Below are positions 1-9,995 of a stretch of 64,000 nt of DNA, in pieces. Source of the stretch: Marinobacter sp. ANT_B65 (GTDB lineage: Bacteria; Pseudomonadota; Gammaproteobacteria; Pseudomonadales; Oleiphilaceae); the NCBI RefSeq assembly GCF_002407605.1, contig NZ_NXGV01000006.1, forward strand, positions 63,124 through 127,123. Direction: 5' to 3'. The notes beneath the pieces are model-generated. The model saw nothing but the letters and a program-made list of their open reading frames with translations, had not been told where the DNA came from and did not search any database. Every line of letters starts with the position of its first letter. The first letter of the stretch is position 1. The position numbers were made by a program, and so were the translations under genes.

Positions 1-129
1 ACAGCGCTCTTCAATGATGCGGTCAGAATCCAGGAATCGATACCCCAGTTCCCGGGCCAGCATCCGGCCAATTGTACTTTTACCAGCGCCCATGGGGCCA
101 ACCAGGACTACGCGTTTGGGCAAAGACAT
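1..129 (-). CDS. aroK: Shikimate kinase, N-terminal fragment cut by window edge
   Basis: Only the first 43 codons are inside the window; the gene runs off the left edge. The N-terminus [18 protein letters not shown] carries the P-loop (GPMGAGKST, residues about 11-19) expected of shikimate kinase, which phosphorylates shikimate with ATP in the cytoplasmic aromatic amino acid pathway. Placement directly after pilQ on the same strand matches the pilMNOPQ-aroK-aroB order of Pseudomonas and relatives. A terminator-like hairpin sits between pilQ and aroK, so aroK may have its own promoter. The family call rests on the P-loop, the adjacent LDSD motif and synteny. Confidence 0.9.
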   Translation of the reverse strand, partial: MSLPKRVVLVGPMGAGKSTIGRMLARELGYRFLDSDRIIEERC

Positions 130-216
130 ATCTTCCGCTCAATAATGTTCAGGCGGGTGAGAATATCACAGGGCTGCAGATTGCATAAGCTTCAGCTCCG
201 CCGGCTTTACAGGCAC

Positions 217-249
217 AAAAAAGCCGCCGATTTACTGCGGCGGCTTTTT
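217..249. terminator. Intrinsic terminator between pilQ and aroK
   Basis: A GC-rich hairpin has GCCGCCG (223-229) pairing with CGGCGGC (238-244). It is flanked by six A on one side and five T on the other. It lies 14 bases beyond the pilQ stop codon and can end the pil transcript on the minus strand. Confidence 0.8.
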
Positions 250-262
250 CTACCTGGTCAGA

Positions 263-2386
263 TTACCGAATCAGGTCGTTCTTGATGATCTTGGGTGTGA
301 TAAAGATCAACAGTTCACTGCGCTCATTGACCTTTTCCGTGCGCTTGAACAAGCGCCCAAGATAGGGGATATCTCCAAGGAACGGCGTTTTGGTAACCGT
401 GGTTGCAACCTCGGACTGGAAAATACCACCCAGCACTACCGTTTCGCCGTTACCAACCAGCACCTGGGTTGTAACCTCATTAGTATTGATAGATGGAACG
501 CCCGCAGTTTCTTCGCCACGAGAGTCCTGATTCACCACCAGATCCATAATAATTTTATCGTCCGGTGTAATCTGCGGAGTTACTTCCAGAGACAGCACTG
601 CTTCTTTGAATGAAACAGAAGTTGCACCACTGGATGAGGCCTCCTGGTAAGGAATTTCTTCACCGGACTTGATAGATGCTGTCTGGCGGTCCGCCGTTAC
701 TACCCGGGGCTGAGATACAACTTCCGCCCGGCCATCTGTTTCAAGTGCAGACAGCTCGAGATCGACCAGAAAATCCTGACCACCCCAACCGAGAGCGAAA
801 GATGAGGCTCCGTCACCGGTTACACCAAGATCCACTGCAAGTGCCCCCGGGAATGAAATGCCGCCTGTACCACCGCCAGCCGCATCACGAGCTTCCTCAA
901 CCGCACCCTGAGATCCGCCGATAGAAAACACGTTGTTTCCGCTTACATCGTATGCCGCACCACCCCAGCTAACACCGAGATCTTCCGCCACATTTGTCTG
1001 AGCGCGCACTATGCGGGCCTCTATAGACACCTGCCGGACAGGCACATCCCAAGTAGCGACAAGACGCCGAATTTCTTCCAGCTTGCCAGACGATTCGCGA
1101 AGGCTAATGGTATTTGTCCTGACATCAGAGGACACAAACCCGCGGTCCGAAATCAGCTCTTCATCCGCTTTGATCAGCTCAACAATATCAGCAGCCTTCG
1201 CGTAATTGACCTGAACAATATCCAATCGGACCGGCGCAAGCTCGGCGATCTGCTTACTCGTTTCAAGCTCAAGTTTTTCGCGGGCAGCAATTTCATCAGC
1301 CGGCGCGACAAGCAACACGTTACCAATCTGGCGCTTATCCAGACCTTTGGTTTTCAGGATAAGCTCCAGAGCCTGATCCCAGGGCACGTTCTGCAGTCGC
1401 AGTGTGATGCTGCCTCCTACAGTGTCGCTGGCCACGAGGTTCAGTCCAGTGAAATCTGCTATAAGCTGCAGCACCGAGCGAACCTCAATATCCTGAAAGT
1501 TCAGGGAAAGCTTTTCGCCAGTGTATGGAAATTTTTCTTCGCGACGGGATTCCGCCTCTTCCTCACTAAGCTTTTCTACACTGACCGTGAATTCACTACC
1601 GGACTGGTAAGCAATATAGTCATAGTTGCCTTCCGGGCGAATCTCAATGACCGCATTACCATCTTCAACAAACGTGTCAATCCTGCTGACCGGTGTAGCA
1701 AAGTCAGTTACATCGAGACGACGGCGCAGGTCTGAAGGTACAGCGAGCCCATCCATGGTCAGACGAATTTTCCCGCCAAGTTCAGACAGATCTATCTGAG
1801 TACCTGAATTGCCAAGATCGACAATCACACGACCCTCGCCGTCCTTTCCACGACGAAAATCAACGCCCGCAAGTGTATTCGGGGATGCTGCAGGTTTCGC
1901 TGAAGCTGAAACAGGACTCCCTGACGTGCTCGCGGCCACCGAACCTTCGCTCGATTCCCCGCCAATAGTCATTACCAGGGAATTGCTATTGCGAACCGTA
2001 TCGTAAGGCGCCAATTCAATCAGATTGAAGATCAGGCGAGTACGATCTTTGGTCTCTACCACCGTCATGCTCTGGGCATTTCCAGATCCCAGCGGAATGC
2101 TGCGACTGTCAAGACCACTGGTGGTATCGCGCAAGTCTACTGCGATGCGCGCGGGGCGCTCGATAGTGTACCCCGATGGTTCTGGTGGCTGACCATCAAA
2201 TTTGAGCGTCACTTCCAGGCGTTCACCCGGTAATGACGAAAACGAGATATCTTCCAGCGTGACCGCACTGGCCAGACTGGAGAACAACCCAAAAGTAACC
2301 ACGCTGACGTATACATTGAGTTTTCTGAACATCGCTAGCCTCGACCCTGAACTTTTTTGTATATGCATGTTTCTTTCAATTTTCAT
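263..2386 (-). CDS. pilQ: Type IV pilus secretin PilQ
   Basis: This is the outer-membrane secretin through which the type IV pilus fibre exits. The start at 2386 (707 aa) was chosen because an AAGGAG ribosome site lies 7 bases upstream, overlapping the pilP stop; a longer frame to 2446 would run into pilP and lacks such a site. A signal peptide ends near residue 41 (SLASA). Two AMIN-type peptidoglycan-binding domains follow (about 45-140 and 175-280), then an STN domain (about 305-370), a secretin N domain (about 390-460) and the C-terminal secretin core, which includes the VPSINTNEV and VVLGGIF segments. Last gene of pilMNOPQ. Length and architecture are normal for the family. Confidence 0.96.
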   Translation of the reverse strand: MKIERNMHIQKSSGSRLAMFRKLNVYVSVVTFGLFSSLASAVTLEDISFSSLPGERLEVTLKFDGQPPEPSGYTIERPARIAVDLRDTTSGLDSRSIPLGSGNAQSMTVVETKDRTRLIFNLIELAPYDTVRNSNSLVMTIGGESSEGSVAASTSGSPVSASAKPAASPNTLAGVDFRRGKDGEGRVIVDLGNSGTQIDLSELGGKIRLTMDGLAVPSDLRRRLDVTDFATPVSRIDTFVEDGNAVIEIRPEGNYDYIAYQSGSEFTVSVEKLSEEEAESRREEKFPYTGEKLSLNFQDIEVRSVLQLIADFTGLNLVASDTVGGSITLRLQNVPWDQALELILKTKGLDKRQIGNVLLVAPADEIAAREKLELETSKQIAELAPVRLDIVQVNYAKAADIVELIKADEELISDRGFVSSDVRTNTISLRESSGKLEEIRRLVATWDVPVRQVSIEARIVRAQTNVAEDLGVSWGGAAYDVSGNNVFSIGGSQGAVEEARDAAGGGTGGISFPGALAVDLGVTGDGASSFALGWGGQDFLVDLELSALETDGRAEVVSQPRVVTADRQTASIKSGEEIPYQEASSSGATSVSFKEAVLSLEVTPQITPDDKIIMDLVVNQDSRGEETAGVPSINTNEVTTQVLVGNGETVVLGGIFQSEVATTVTKTPFLGDIPYLGRLFKRTEKVNERSELLIFITPKIIKNDLIR

Positions 2387-2397
2387 CCAGCCACTCC

Positions 2398-2952
2398 TTA
2401 GCCTGCGTCTTCGTCGAGGGTCAGAAAGCGAGGACGCTCTACCCAACCACCCCGGCCATTCGGAACGATTTCGACAAGCTCGATCCGGGTTTCACTGACG
2501 CCAATTACACGGCCGTAGTTCTGTCCCATAAAGTTTCCGGTCCGAACGCGGTGAATACCACCCGCATTGTCCCGAATCAAAGCAAAAAGCCCCCCTGACA
2601 CGCCTTGCAGTGTGCCAACCATTCCGAGATCCTTGAGATCAAAGTTCTCAAGTACCTCCCTTGGCCGATCCAGATCTGGTTCAACATCGCTGACAGGCTC
2701 TTCGTCAAGCATAGTCATCTGAACATCTATTGGCGGCTCAAATGGCGCCCGCCGATCCGCTGCAGAATAGCTGAATGCCTCGTACGCGTTGAATTCAGGC
2801 AATGGCTCGACATACCCTCGAGGTTTGGCTCGGGTGTCTGCCATAAACTTGTCCAGATCAGAAAAACCGCTGCCCTGCGAACAGGCAGTCAGGAGCGATA
2901 CCAGACAGATACCCAGCCAGGCTTTTCCCGCATGCTTCGCTGCCATGCTCAT
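2398..2952 (-). CDS. pilP: Type IV pilus assembly lipoprotein PilP
   Basis: PilP is an inner-membrane lipoprotein (184 aa) that links the PilN/PilO platform to the secretin PilQ through its C-terminal beta domain. The N-terminus has a lipoprotein signal with lipobox LLTAC, the lipidated Cys lying near residue 24. After a disordered linker, the HR-type beta domain is seen from about residue 105 (LGMVGTLQG, then GNFMGQNYGRVIGV). The ATG overlaps the pilO stop as ATGA, indicating translational coupling. The stop codon sits inside the pilQ ribosome-binding region. Confidence 0.95.
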   Translation of the reverse strand: MSMAAKHAGKAWLGICLVSLLTACSQGSGFSDLDKFMADTRAKPRGYVEPLPEFNAYEAFSYSAADRRAPFEPPIDVQMTMLDEEPVSDVEPDLDRPREVLENFDLKDLGMVGTLQGVSGGLFALIRDNAGGIHRVRTGNFMGQNYGRVIGVSETRIELVEIVPNGRGGWVERPRFLTLDEDAG

Positions 2953-3560
2953 TCTCCAGCCCGGTAGCGGTAGGTACGGGCAACAACTTGCATATCAAGC
3001 CGCTCACCGTCTCCGCCAGTTGGTTTAATGGTTAAATCATGCAGGGTTACAATCCGCGGAAGGCTTGCGACACTGCTGACAAAAGATGCCAGCTCGTGAT
3101 AGGACCCGGAAACACGGATATTGATCGGCAACTCAGAGTAGAAGTCACGCTTCTGCTCAGGCTGAAGCTTCACTTCCTGAAGAGCCAAACCATTACCTAA
3201 AGCAGTATTGGTAATATCTTCCAGCAGCCCTGGCACTTCGGTTTCACTCGGAAGCTGCCGCACAAGCGCGCCAAAGGTTTCTTCCATCTCAACCATCTGC
3301 GTCTTGAAAACTTCCAGGTTAGCCACCTGATAAGCCTTCTCTTCGTATTTTTTGCGCAGGTCCTGCTCAATCTTCTCAACCCGGTCGAGCTGCACATACT
3401 GATCCTTTATAAAGAACCAGTAACCACCGCCCATAATCAGACCAAAAACGATCAGAACAACGATAGCCTTGACAGGGACTGGCCATATACCCGCATTATT
3501 TATATCAAGGTCATTAATATCAAATTCATTGAGGCCTTTTAAAGAGTCCGCGAGGCTCAT
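2949..3560 (-). CDS. pilO: Type IV pilus inner-membrane protein PilO
   Basis: PilO (203 aa) forms the periplasmic alignment subcomplex with PilN and PilP. A single membrane segment lies at about residues 29-50 (VKAIVVLIVFGLIMGGGYWF), followed by a coiled-coil stretch rich in Glu/Lys (about 55-95). A ferredoxin-like periplasmic domain then runs to the C-terminus (INIRVSGSYHELASFVSSVA is typical). It overlaps pilN by one base and pilP by four, consistent with one translationally coupled operon. Size is as usual. Confidence 0.94.
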   Translation of the reverse strand: MSLADSLKGLNEFDINDLDINNAGIWPVPVKAIVVLIVFGLIMGGGYWFFIKDQYVQLDRVEKIEQDLRKKYEEKAYQVANLEVFKTQMVEMEETFGALVRQLPSETEVPGLLEDITNTALGNGLALQEVKLQPEQKRDFYSELPINIRVSGSYHELASFVSSVASLPRIVTLHDLTIKPTGGDGERLDMQVVARTYRYRAGE

Positions 3561-4122
3561 TATTTATCCTCCCCTTCGGGCTCAGGTGTTTTTTGTTTAA
3601 CCGTCATAGTGAACTGGCTGTACCCTGATCGCTGACTATCTGCCGACGATACATTGGAGAGATTAGGACTGGTAAACCAGTCAGACTCTTCAAACTGCCG
3701 CATGAGTGTGGAGACGCGACTATTCGACTCCGACATACCGACAATACTTACCTGATCACCTTCCTTCGTCAGATCTGTATAAAACAGACCATCTGGCAAG
3801 GTGCGGACCAGCTCATCAAAGGCCCGAACAATAACCGGGCGCTTGCCCTGAAGATCCTGGATAACCTTCATCCGGGCCAGGAGTTCATCACGCTTACGTT
3901 TCAGACTCTCAATTTCACGAATCTGCTCGTCCAGTTTTTTGCTGGCCGATTCAATATAGGCGTTCCGGGATTGCTGATACGCGATGCTATTATCGAGGTC
4001 TGTCTTCCAAAGAAATGTGAGCCCCCCCGCAATAATGGCAGCACCAAAAATCATAACAACAAACTGTTTCTGCTTCTCTGCCCGGAGCTCTTCGCGCCAG
4101 GGCCTGAGGTTAATTCTTGCCA

Positions 4123-4123
<1 letters not shown>
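3560..4123 (-). CDS. pilN: Type IV pilus assembly protein PilN
   Basis: PilN (187 aa) is the bitopic partner of PilO. Its short cytoplasmic N-terminus binds PilM: the conserved INLRPWREE segment is at residues 4-12. One membrane helix follows (about 22-40), then a coiled coil (about 50-85, many Lys/Glu/Arg) and a periplasmic domain with the VSIVGMSESNSRVSTLMR block. Its start shares one base with the pilM stop, and its stop shares one base with the pilO start. Confidence 0.94.
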
Positions 4124-5382
<1,259 letters not shown>

Positions 5383-7920
5383 ATGTCTCATTTGTTGCGT
5401 ACTTCTCGCCTTTTTGCATGGTTATTTCTCACCGGACTGAGCGCCTCCATTATTGTAGGCTCAGGCTTCTATCTCTACCTTCGTCCGGGCCTCCCTCCCG
5501 TGGAGCAACTTCTGGACATAAAACTCCAGACACCGCTTCGGGTATACAGCAAAGACAACAGATTAATAGCAGAATTCGGTGAAAAGAGAAGGGCACCGAT
5601 CACAATCGAACAGATCCCCACAATTCAGTTACAAGCCTTTATGGCAGCGGAAGACTCACGATTTTACGAGCACTTCGGGGTCGACATCAAAGGCCTGGCG
5701 CGGGCTGCCATCGAACTGGTCACTACCGGTTCGATCCAATCTGGCGGCAGCACCATCACAATGCAGGTTGCAAAAAATTACTTTTTGTCACGCGACCGGA
5801 CGTTTATTCGTAAGTTCAATGAGATACTTCTGGCAGTTCAGATAGAACGTGAACTGGACAAAAACCGGATCCTTGAACTTTACCTGAACAAAATTTACCT
5901 GGGCAACCGAGCCTACGGTATCGCCGCCGCCGCCCGGGTTTATTACAACAAACCCGTCAGCGAACTTTCCCTTGCACAAATGGCCATGCTGGCAGGCCTG
6001 CCAAAAGCCCCCTCCGCCTACAACCCGCTGGCAAACCCGCAGCGCGCACTGATTCGCAGAGACTGGATTCTTGGCAGGATGAAAGAACTTGGCTTTATTA
6101 GCCCGGACGCCTATGAGCTAGCCGTAAATGCGCCGCTAACAGCCACCTACAACGCCACTGAAGCAGAAGTAGACGCCGACTACGTCGCCGAAATGGCGCG
6201 GGCTGAAATGGTAAGACGCTTTGGCGAAGAAGCCTATACCGATGGATATACCGTTACGCTGACGGTCGACAGCAAAGACCAGCAAGCAGCCACGGACGCA
6301 CTCAGAAACGGCCTTGAAGCCTATGATCGCAGACACGGCTTTCGCGGCGCCGTCGATCAGCTCGATACAGAAACCCTTTCCAGCGGAAATCTTTCCAGCA
6401 TTATGCTGAACTATCCGAGAATCGAATCCCTGATGCCCGCAGTTGTAACGTCCGTCACCGATGACAAAAACGAAGCCCTTGCCCACGTACGCAGATTCGG
6501 CCCCGCCGTCATCCCTTTCGAATCCATGCAATGGGCCTCACGCTACAAGACAGAAAACTGGACCGGCCCCAAGCCGAAAAAGCCCTCTGACGTAGTGAGC
6601 GTGGGCGACGTTGTATATGTCCGCGTAGACGAGCTACCACAAGCTCCCTCCGCAGCAACAGAGTCTGCAACTGCCCCAAATGAGACTGGCGAGCCAGGGA
6701 ATGATTCAACGCCCGGAATTGGCCAGCCGACCAGGGTTTCACTCATGCAAACACCCAAAGCCGAAGGCGCACTTATTTCTCTTGAAGCAAAAACCGGTGC
6801 AATAAAAGCACTCGCCGGCGGTTACAGCTTCCGCCAAAGCAAGTACAACCGCGCCATGCAAGCAAGAAGGCAGCCGGGATCAACCTTTAAACCCTTCCTG
6901 TATCTGGCAGCCCTGGAAAGCGGAATGACGCCAGCAACCATCTACAACGACGCCCCCATAGTGTTTGACGACTCTCAACTCGAAAGCTCATGGCGTCCAG
7001 AAAATTCCTCCGGACAATTCTATGGACCAACCCCGCTTCGCGAAGCGCTATACCGCTCACGAAACCTGGTGTCCATTCGCCTGCTGAGAGATATCGGCAT
7101 TTCCCAGACACTGGACTACCTCAAGCAGCTCAAAGTCCCCACGGAGAATATGCCCAGAGACCTGTCCCTGTCTCTGGGTAGCGGCCAGCTATCTCCCATG
7201 GAGCTGGCCCGGGGCCTCGCCGTCATAGCCAACGGAGGCTACGATGTTGAGCCGTTCCTGATCCAGAACATTTCAGACGTCAACGGGGAGACGATATTCC
7301 AGGCTCCGGAGGTCATCCTCTGCAACCGGAACTGCAATACCAGCGACGAAGAGACGACAAACCCTGACGACGAAAACAGGACATCTCCGGCAGTCACTAC
7401 AGAAACAACTCCGGAAACCCGAGTCATGCGACGACTCGCAGATGAGCGCTCTGTATATATTCTGCACTCAATGCTCCAGGACGTTGTCAGGCGCGGAACC
7501 GGGCGTCGCGCCCTGGCGCTGGGTCGGGATGATATCGCAGGCAAAACAGGCACAACCAACGAACAAAGAGACACCTGGTTCGTCGGCTTCAATCACAACC
7601 TTGCCACCACTGTATGGGTAGGCTTCGACCAACCCGCACCCTTGGGGCGCAGAGAGTTCGGCGCGAGCACCGCCCTCCCCATCTGGGTCGATTATATGAA
7701 AGTAGCCCTGGAAGGAGCACCTTCAGCCTTTATGCCCAGACCGAACGGCATCGTCAACATCCGCATCAACCCCGAAACCGGGAAGCGTGCACGGCCTGGC
7801 GAGCAAGGTGTTTTCGAGATCTTCAAAGAGGAGGATGCGCCCGCACCTCTGGCTGCAGACGACACGAACCCGGATGGCACACACGGAAACGGGGATGACC
7901 TTTCGCGCCAGATTTTCTGA
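5383..7920 (+). CDS. ponA: Penicillin-binding protein 1A (bifunctional transglycosylase/transpeptidase)
   Basis: This class A PBP polymerises and cross-links peptidoglycan in the periplasm (845 aa). A membrane anchor is at about residues 10-30. The GT51 transglycosylase domain contains AAEDSRFYEHFGVD (about 87-100; catalytic Glu in EDS) and GGSTITMQVAKNYF. A long insert (about 300-430), including an acidic Ser/Thr-rich stretch, corresponds to the OB-like domain of PBP1a. Transpeptidase motifs are the nucleophile Ser in PGSTFKPFLY, SRN in YRSRNLVSIRL and KTGTTNEQRDTWFVG. It is divergent from pilM, as in Pseudomonas. The start lacks a good ribosome site, so its exact position is slightly uncertain. 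Confidence 0.95.
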   Translation: MSHLLRTSRLFAWLFLTGLSASIIVGSGFYLYLRPGLPPVEQLLDIKLQTPLRVYSKDNRLIAEFGEKRRAPITIEQIPTIQLQAFMAAEDSRFYEHFGVDIKGLARAAIELVTTGSIQSGGSTITMQVAKNYFLSRDRTFIRKFNEILLAVQIERELDKNRILELYLNKIYLGNRAYGIAAAARVYYNKPVSELSLAQMAMLAGLPKAPSAYNPLANPQRALIRRDWILGRMKELGFISPDAYELAVNAPLTATYNATEAEVDADYVAEMARAEMVRRFGEEAYTDGYTVTLTVDSKDQQAATDALRNGLEAYDRRHGFRGAVDQLDTETLSSGNLSSIMLNYPRIESLMPAVVTSVTDDKNEALAHVRRFGPAVIPFESMQWASRYKTENWTGPKPKKPSDVVSVGDVVYVRVDELPQAPSAATESATAPNETGEPGNDSTPGIGQPTRVSLMQTPKAEGALISLEAKTGAIKALAGGYSFRQSKYNRAMQARRQPGSTFKPFLYLAALESGMTPATIYNDAPIVFDDSQLESSWRPENSSGQFYGPTPLREALYRSRNLVSIRLLRDIGISQTLDYLKQLKVPTENMPRDLSLSLGSGQLSPMELARGLAVIANGGYDVEPFLIQNISDVNGETIFQAPEVILCNRNCNTSDEETTNPDDENRTSPAVTTETTPETRVMRRLADERSVYILHSMLQDVVRRGTGRRALALGRDDIAGKTGTTNEQRDTWFVGFNHNLATTVWVGFDQPAPLGRREFGASTALPIWVDYMKVALEGAPSAFMPRPNGIVNIRINPETGKRARPGEQGVFEIFKEEDAPAPLAADDTNPDGTHGNGDDLSRQIF

Positions 7921-7959
7921 ATAGCCACAGAGCTACCCCGCGACCCGAAAGATAAACAT

Positions 7960-8001
7960 CCACAAAAAAACCGGCGGGATCACCGCCGGTTTTTTTTGTG
8001 G
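7960..8001. terminator. Bidirectional terminator between ponA and maeB
   Basis: A strong hairpin, CCGGCGG (7971-7977) with CCGCCGG (7983-7989), has a 5-base loop. A run of seven A on the left and eight T on the right continue the pairing. It lies between two convergent genes and can stop transcription from both sides. Confidence 0.9.
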
Positions 8002-8018
8002 ATACATAACACCATCAA

Positions 8019-9284
8019 TCAGATGATGTCATCCATGCTCTTTAACGGATAGTGGGCAGGATACTCTTTACGAGCAACACCTGAATCCACCGCTGCCCGA
8101 GCCACCGCTGCCGGAACAACTTCCAGAAGACGAACATCCATAGGCTTCGGAATAATATATTCCTTACCAAACTCAAAGCTTTCAGCGCCATATGCTTCAC
8201 AGATTTCCTGCGGCACAGGCTCTTTTGCAAGCTTACGAATAGCGTCTACCGCAGCCACCTTCATTTCTTCATTGATACAACTCGCACGAACATCAAGCGC
8301 ACCACGGAAGATGAATGGAAAACCAAGAACATTGTTTACCTGGTTCGGGTAATCCGACCGCCCCGTAGCCATGATCAGGTCATCACGAACCGAGTGAGCC
8401 AGCGCCGGATCAATTTCCGGGTCCGGATTGGAACAGGCAAACACAATCGGGTTCGGAGCCATCTTCTTGAGCTGCTCACCACTCAACAAATCAGGACCTG
8501 ACAGACCAACAAACACATCTGCACCATCTATTGCATCGTCCAGAGTGCGCTTGTCAGTAGTATTGGCAAACATGGCCTTGTACTGATTCAGATCATCGCG
8601 ACCCGAGTGGATCACACCCTTGCGATCGACCATGAAGATGTTTTCAGAACGAACACCGCAACTGATCAAAAGCTTCATACATGCGGATGCTGCCGCACCA
8701 GCGCCAAGACAAACTACTTTCGCCTCTTCAATCTTCTTGCCCTGCAACTCAAGAGCATTGATCATGCCGGCGGCTGTAACAATTGCTGTACCGTGCTGAT
8801 CATCATGAAAGACGGGCACGCTACACCTTTTGATCAGTTCGCGCTCAATCTCGAAACACTCTGGCGCCTTGATATCCTCAAGGTTAATTCCGCCGAAGGT
8901 GTCAGCAATACGCTCAACAGTTTCAATGAACGCCTGCGGGCTTTCAGAATTAACTTCGATATCAAACACATCAATTCCGGCAAAACGCTTGAACAGTACG
9001 CCTTTGCCTTCCATTACAGGCTTGCTTGCAAGCGGGCCCAGATTGCCCAGACCAAGAATCGCAGTACCATCAGAGATGACCGCCACAAGGTTGCCCTTGC
9101 CAGTGTACTTATAGGCGTTCTCCGGGTCCTTCGCGATCTCACGGACCGGCTCAGCAACCCCAGGACTGTATGCCAGCGCAAGATCGCGGGCGGTCGCTGT
9201 TGGCTTGCTGATTTCAACACTGAGTTTCCCAGGCCGCGGCTTGGCGTGATATTCAAGGGCTGCTTCTTTCAGATCTTGAGACAT
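8019..9284 (-). CDS. maeB: Malic enzyme (oxaloacetate-decarboxylating), short form
   Basis: It converts malate to pyruvate, CO2 and a reduced nicotinamide cofactor (421 aa, cytoplasm). The start at 9284 gives the usual N-terminus MSQDLKEAALEYH; a frame open further upstream is not conserved in sequence type. Motifs seen are AYSPGVAEPV (substrate site), GLGNLGPLASKPVMEGK, the metal-binding DDQHGTAIVTA and the Rossmann signature VCLGAGAAASAC. It lacks the C-terminal phosphotransacetylase-like domain of the roughly 750 aa MaeB proteins, so it is the short class. Cofactor preference (NADP or NAD) cannot be read reliably from the sequence. Confidence 0.92.
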   Translation of the reverse strand: MSQDLKEAALEYHAKPRPGKLSVEISKPTATARDLALAYSPGVAEPVREIAKDPENAYKYTGKGNLVAVISDGTAILGLGNLGPLASKPVMEGKGVLFKRFAGIDVFDIEVNSESPQAFIETVERIADTFGGINLEDIKAPECFEIERELIKRCSVPVFHDDQHGTAIVTAAGMINALELQGKKIEEAKVVCLGAGAAASACMKLLISCGVRSENIFMVDRKGVIHSGRDDLNQYKAMFANTTDKRTLDDAIDGADVFVGLSGPDLLSGEQLKKMAPNPIVFACSNPDPEIDPALAHSVRDDLIMATGRSDYPNQVNNVLGFPFIFRGALDVRASCINEEMKVAAVDAIRKLAKEPVPQEICEAYGAESFEFGKEYIIPKPMDVRLLEVVPAAVARAAVDSGVARKEYPAHYPLKSMDDII

Positions 9285-9467
9285 TGCCACTGTTCCGTTT
9301 GTCACGTTTAAAGGTAATAAGCCTACAGACGGCACAAGCCAGCCTGAAGGAGCCCGACATTATGGCCCGCCAGCCCCAAAACGACAAGGGCGAACCGAAC
9401 AAAATACAACCAGTCAATACGGCAAATTGCTTATAATCAAAAAAACAAACCGCTTTTTACCTGCCAC

Positions 9468-9495
9468 AAAAAAAGCGCCCTGAGGCGCTTTTTTT
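9468..9495 (-). terminator. Intrinsic terminator after rpmE
   Basis: The hairpin GCGCC (9475-9479) pairs with GGCGC (9484-9488) and is flanked by seven A and seven T. It lies 16 bases beyond the rpmE stop on the minus strand and is symmetrical enough to work both ways. Confidence 0.85.
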
Positions 9496-9511
9496 CAAAT
9501 CTGCAGAAATA

Positions 9512-9733
9512 TCAGTCTTTCTTACCAGCGATACGACCACCAAAACGCTTCTGGAAGCGATCGATACGACCACCTGTATCCATAACCTTCTGCTTGCCGG
9601 TGTAAAAAGGATGGCACTGCGAGCAAACGTCAAGCTGCAGATCATGACCGATAGTAGAACGGGTCTTGATCACATTACCGCAGGAGCATGTTGCGGTGAT
9701 TTCTTCGTACTTGGGGTGAATACCTTCTTTCAT
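9512..9733 (-). CDS. rpmE: 50S ribosomal protein L31 (zinc-binding form)
   Basis: L31 (73 aa) bridges the large subunit head region and the small subunit. Four cysteines in CSCG (residues 16-19) and CSQC (37-40) make the zinc ribbon, so this is the C+ (zinc-containing) paralogue. The start is supported by an AGAGGT ribosome site about 5 bases upstream. It is a single gene with its own terminator, divergent from priA, the same neighbourhood as in enterobacteria and pseudomonads. Confidence 0.97.
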   Translation of the reverse strand: MKEGIHPKYEEITATCSCGNVIKTRSTIGHDLQLDVCSQCHPFYTGKQKVMDTGGRIDRFQKRFGGRIAGKKD

Positions 9734-9995
9734 GGCGAACCTCTGTGGGTCATGCCGCTACCTGATCACGGGGCGATAAATGACGCCCTGGTGCCAGGCA
9801 CCGCATGTTTGAATCAATGGAGAAGACGGGGCACAATCATGCCCTGCCGCAAACAGACCGCGAATCTTACTTGCAATTATCTTTACAGGCAAGCGTTACG
9901 CACACCCTGATCTTGCGCTTTTCATCAACCCGGCCATACTGCGGCCGGCAAGATAAGCAGATACCCTAACGCCCAACATCACCAGGGAGCACTCA
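9734..9995. promoter_or_regulatory. Divergent rpmE/priA intergenic region
   Basis: These 262 bases hold no convincing gene and should contain promoters for rpmE and priA. A compact perfect dyad, GGTGCC-A-GGCACC, lies at 9790-9802. It may be an operator or chance. I see no tRNA or small RNA signature here. Confidence 0.4.

Noticed and set aside
2387..2446. N-terminal extension of pilQ
   Set aside because: It overlaps pilP coding sequence, is Arg-rich and lies upstream of the AAGGAG ribosome site that sets the start at 2386.
8607..9311. 234-codon plus-strand frame opposite maeB
   Set aside because: Shadow of the malic enzyme gene without motifs.
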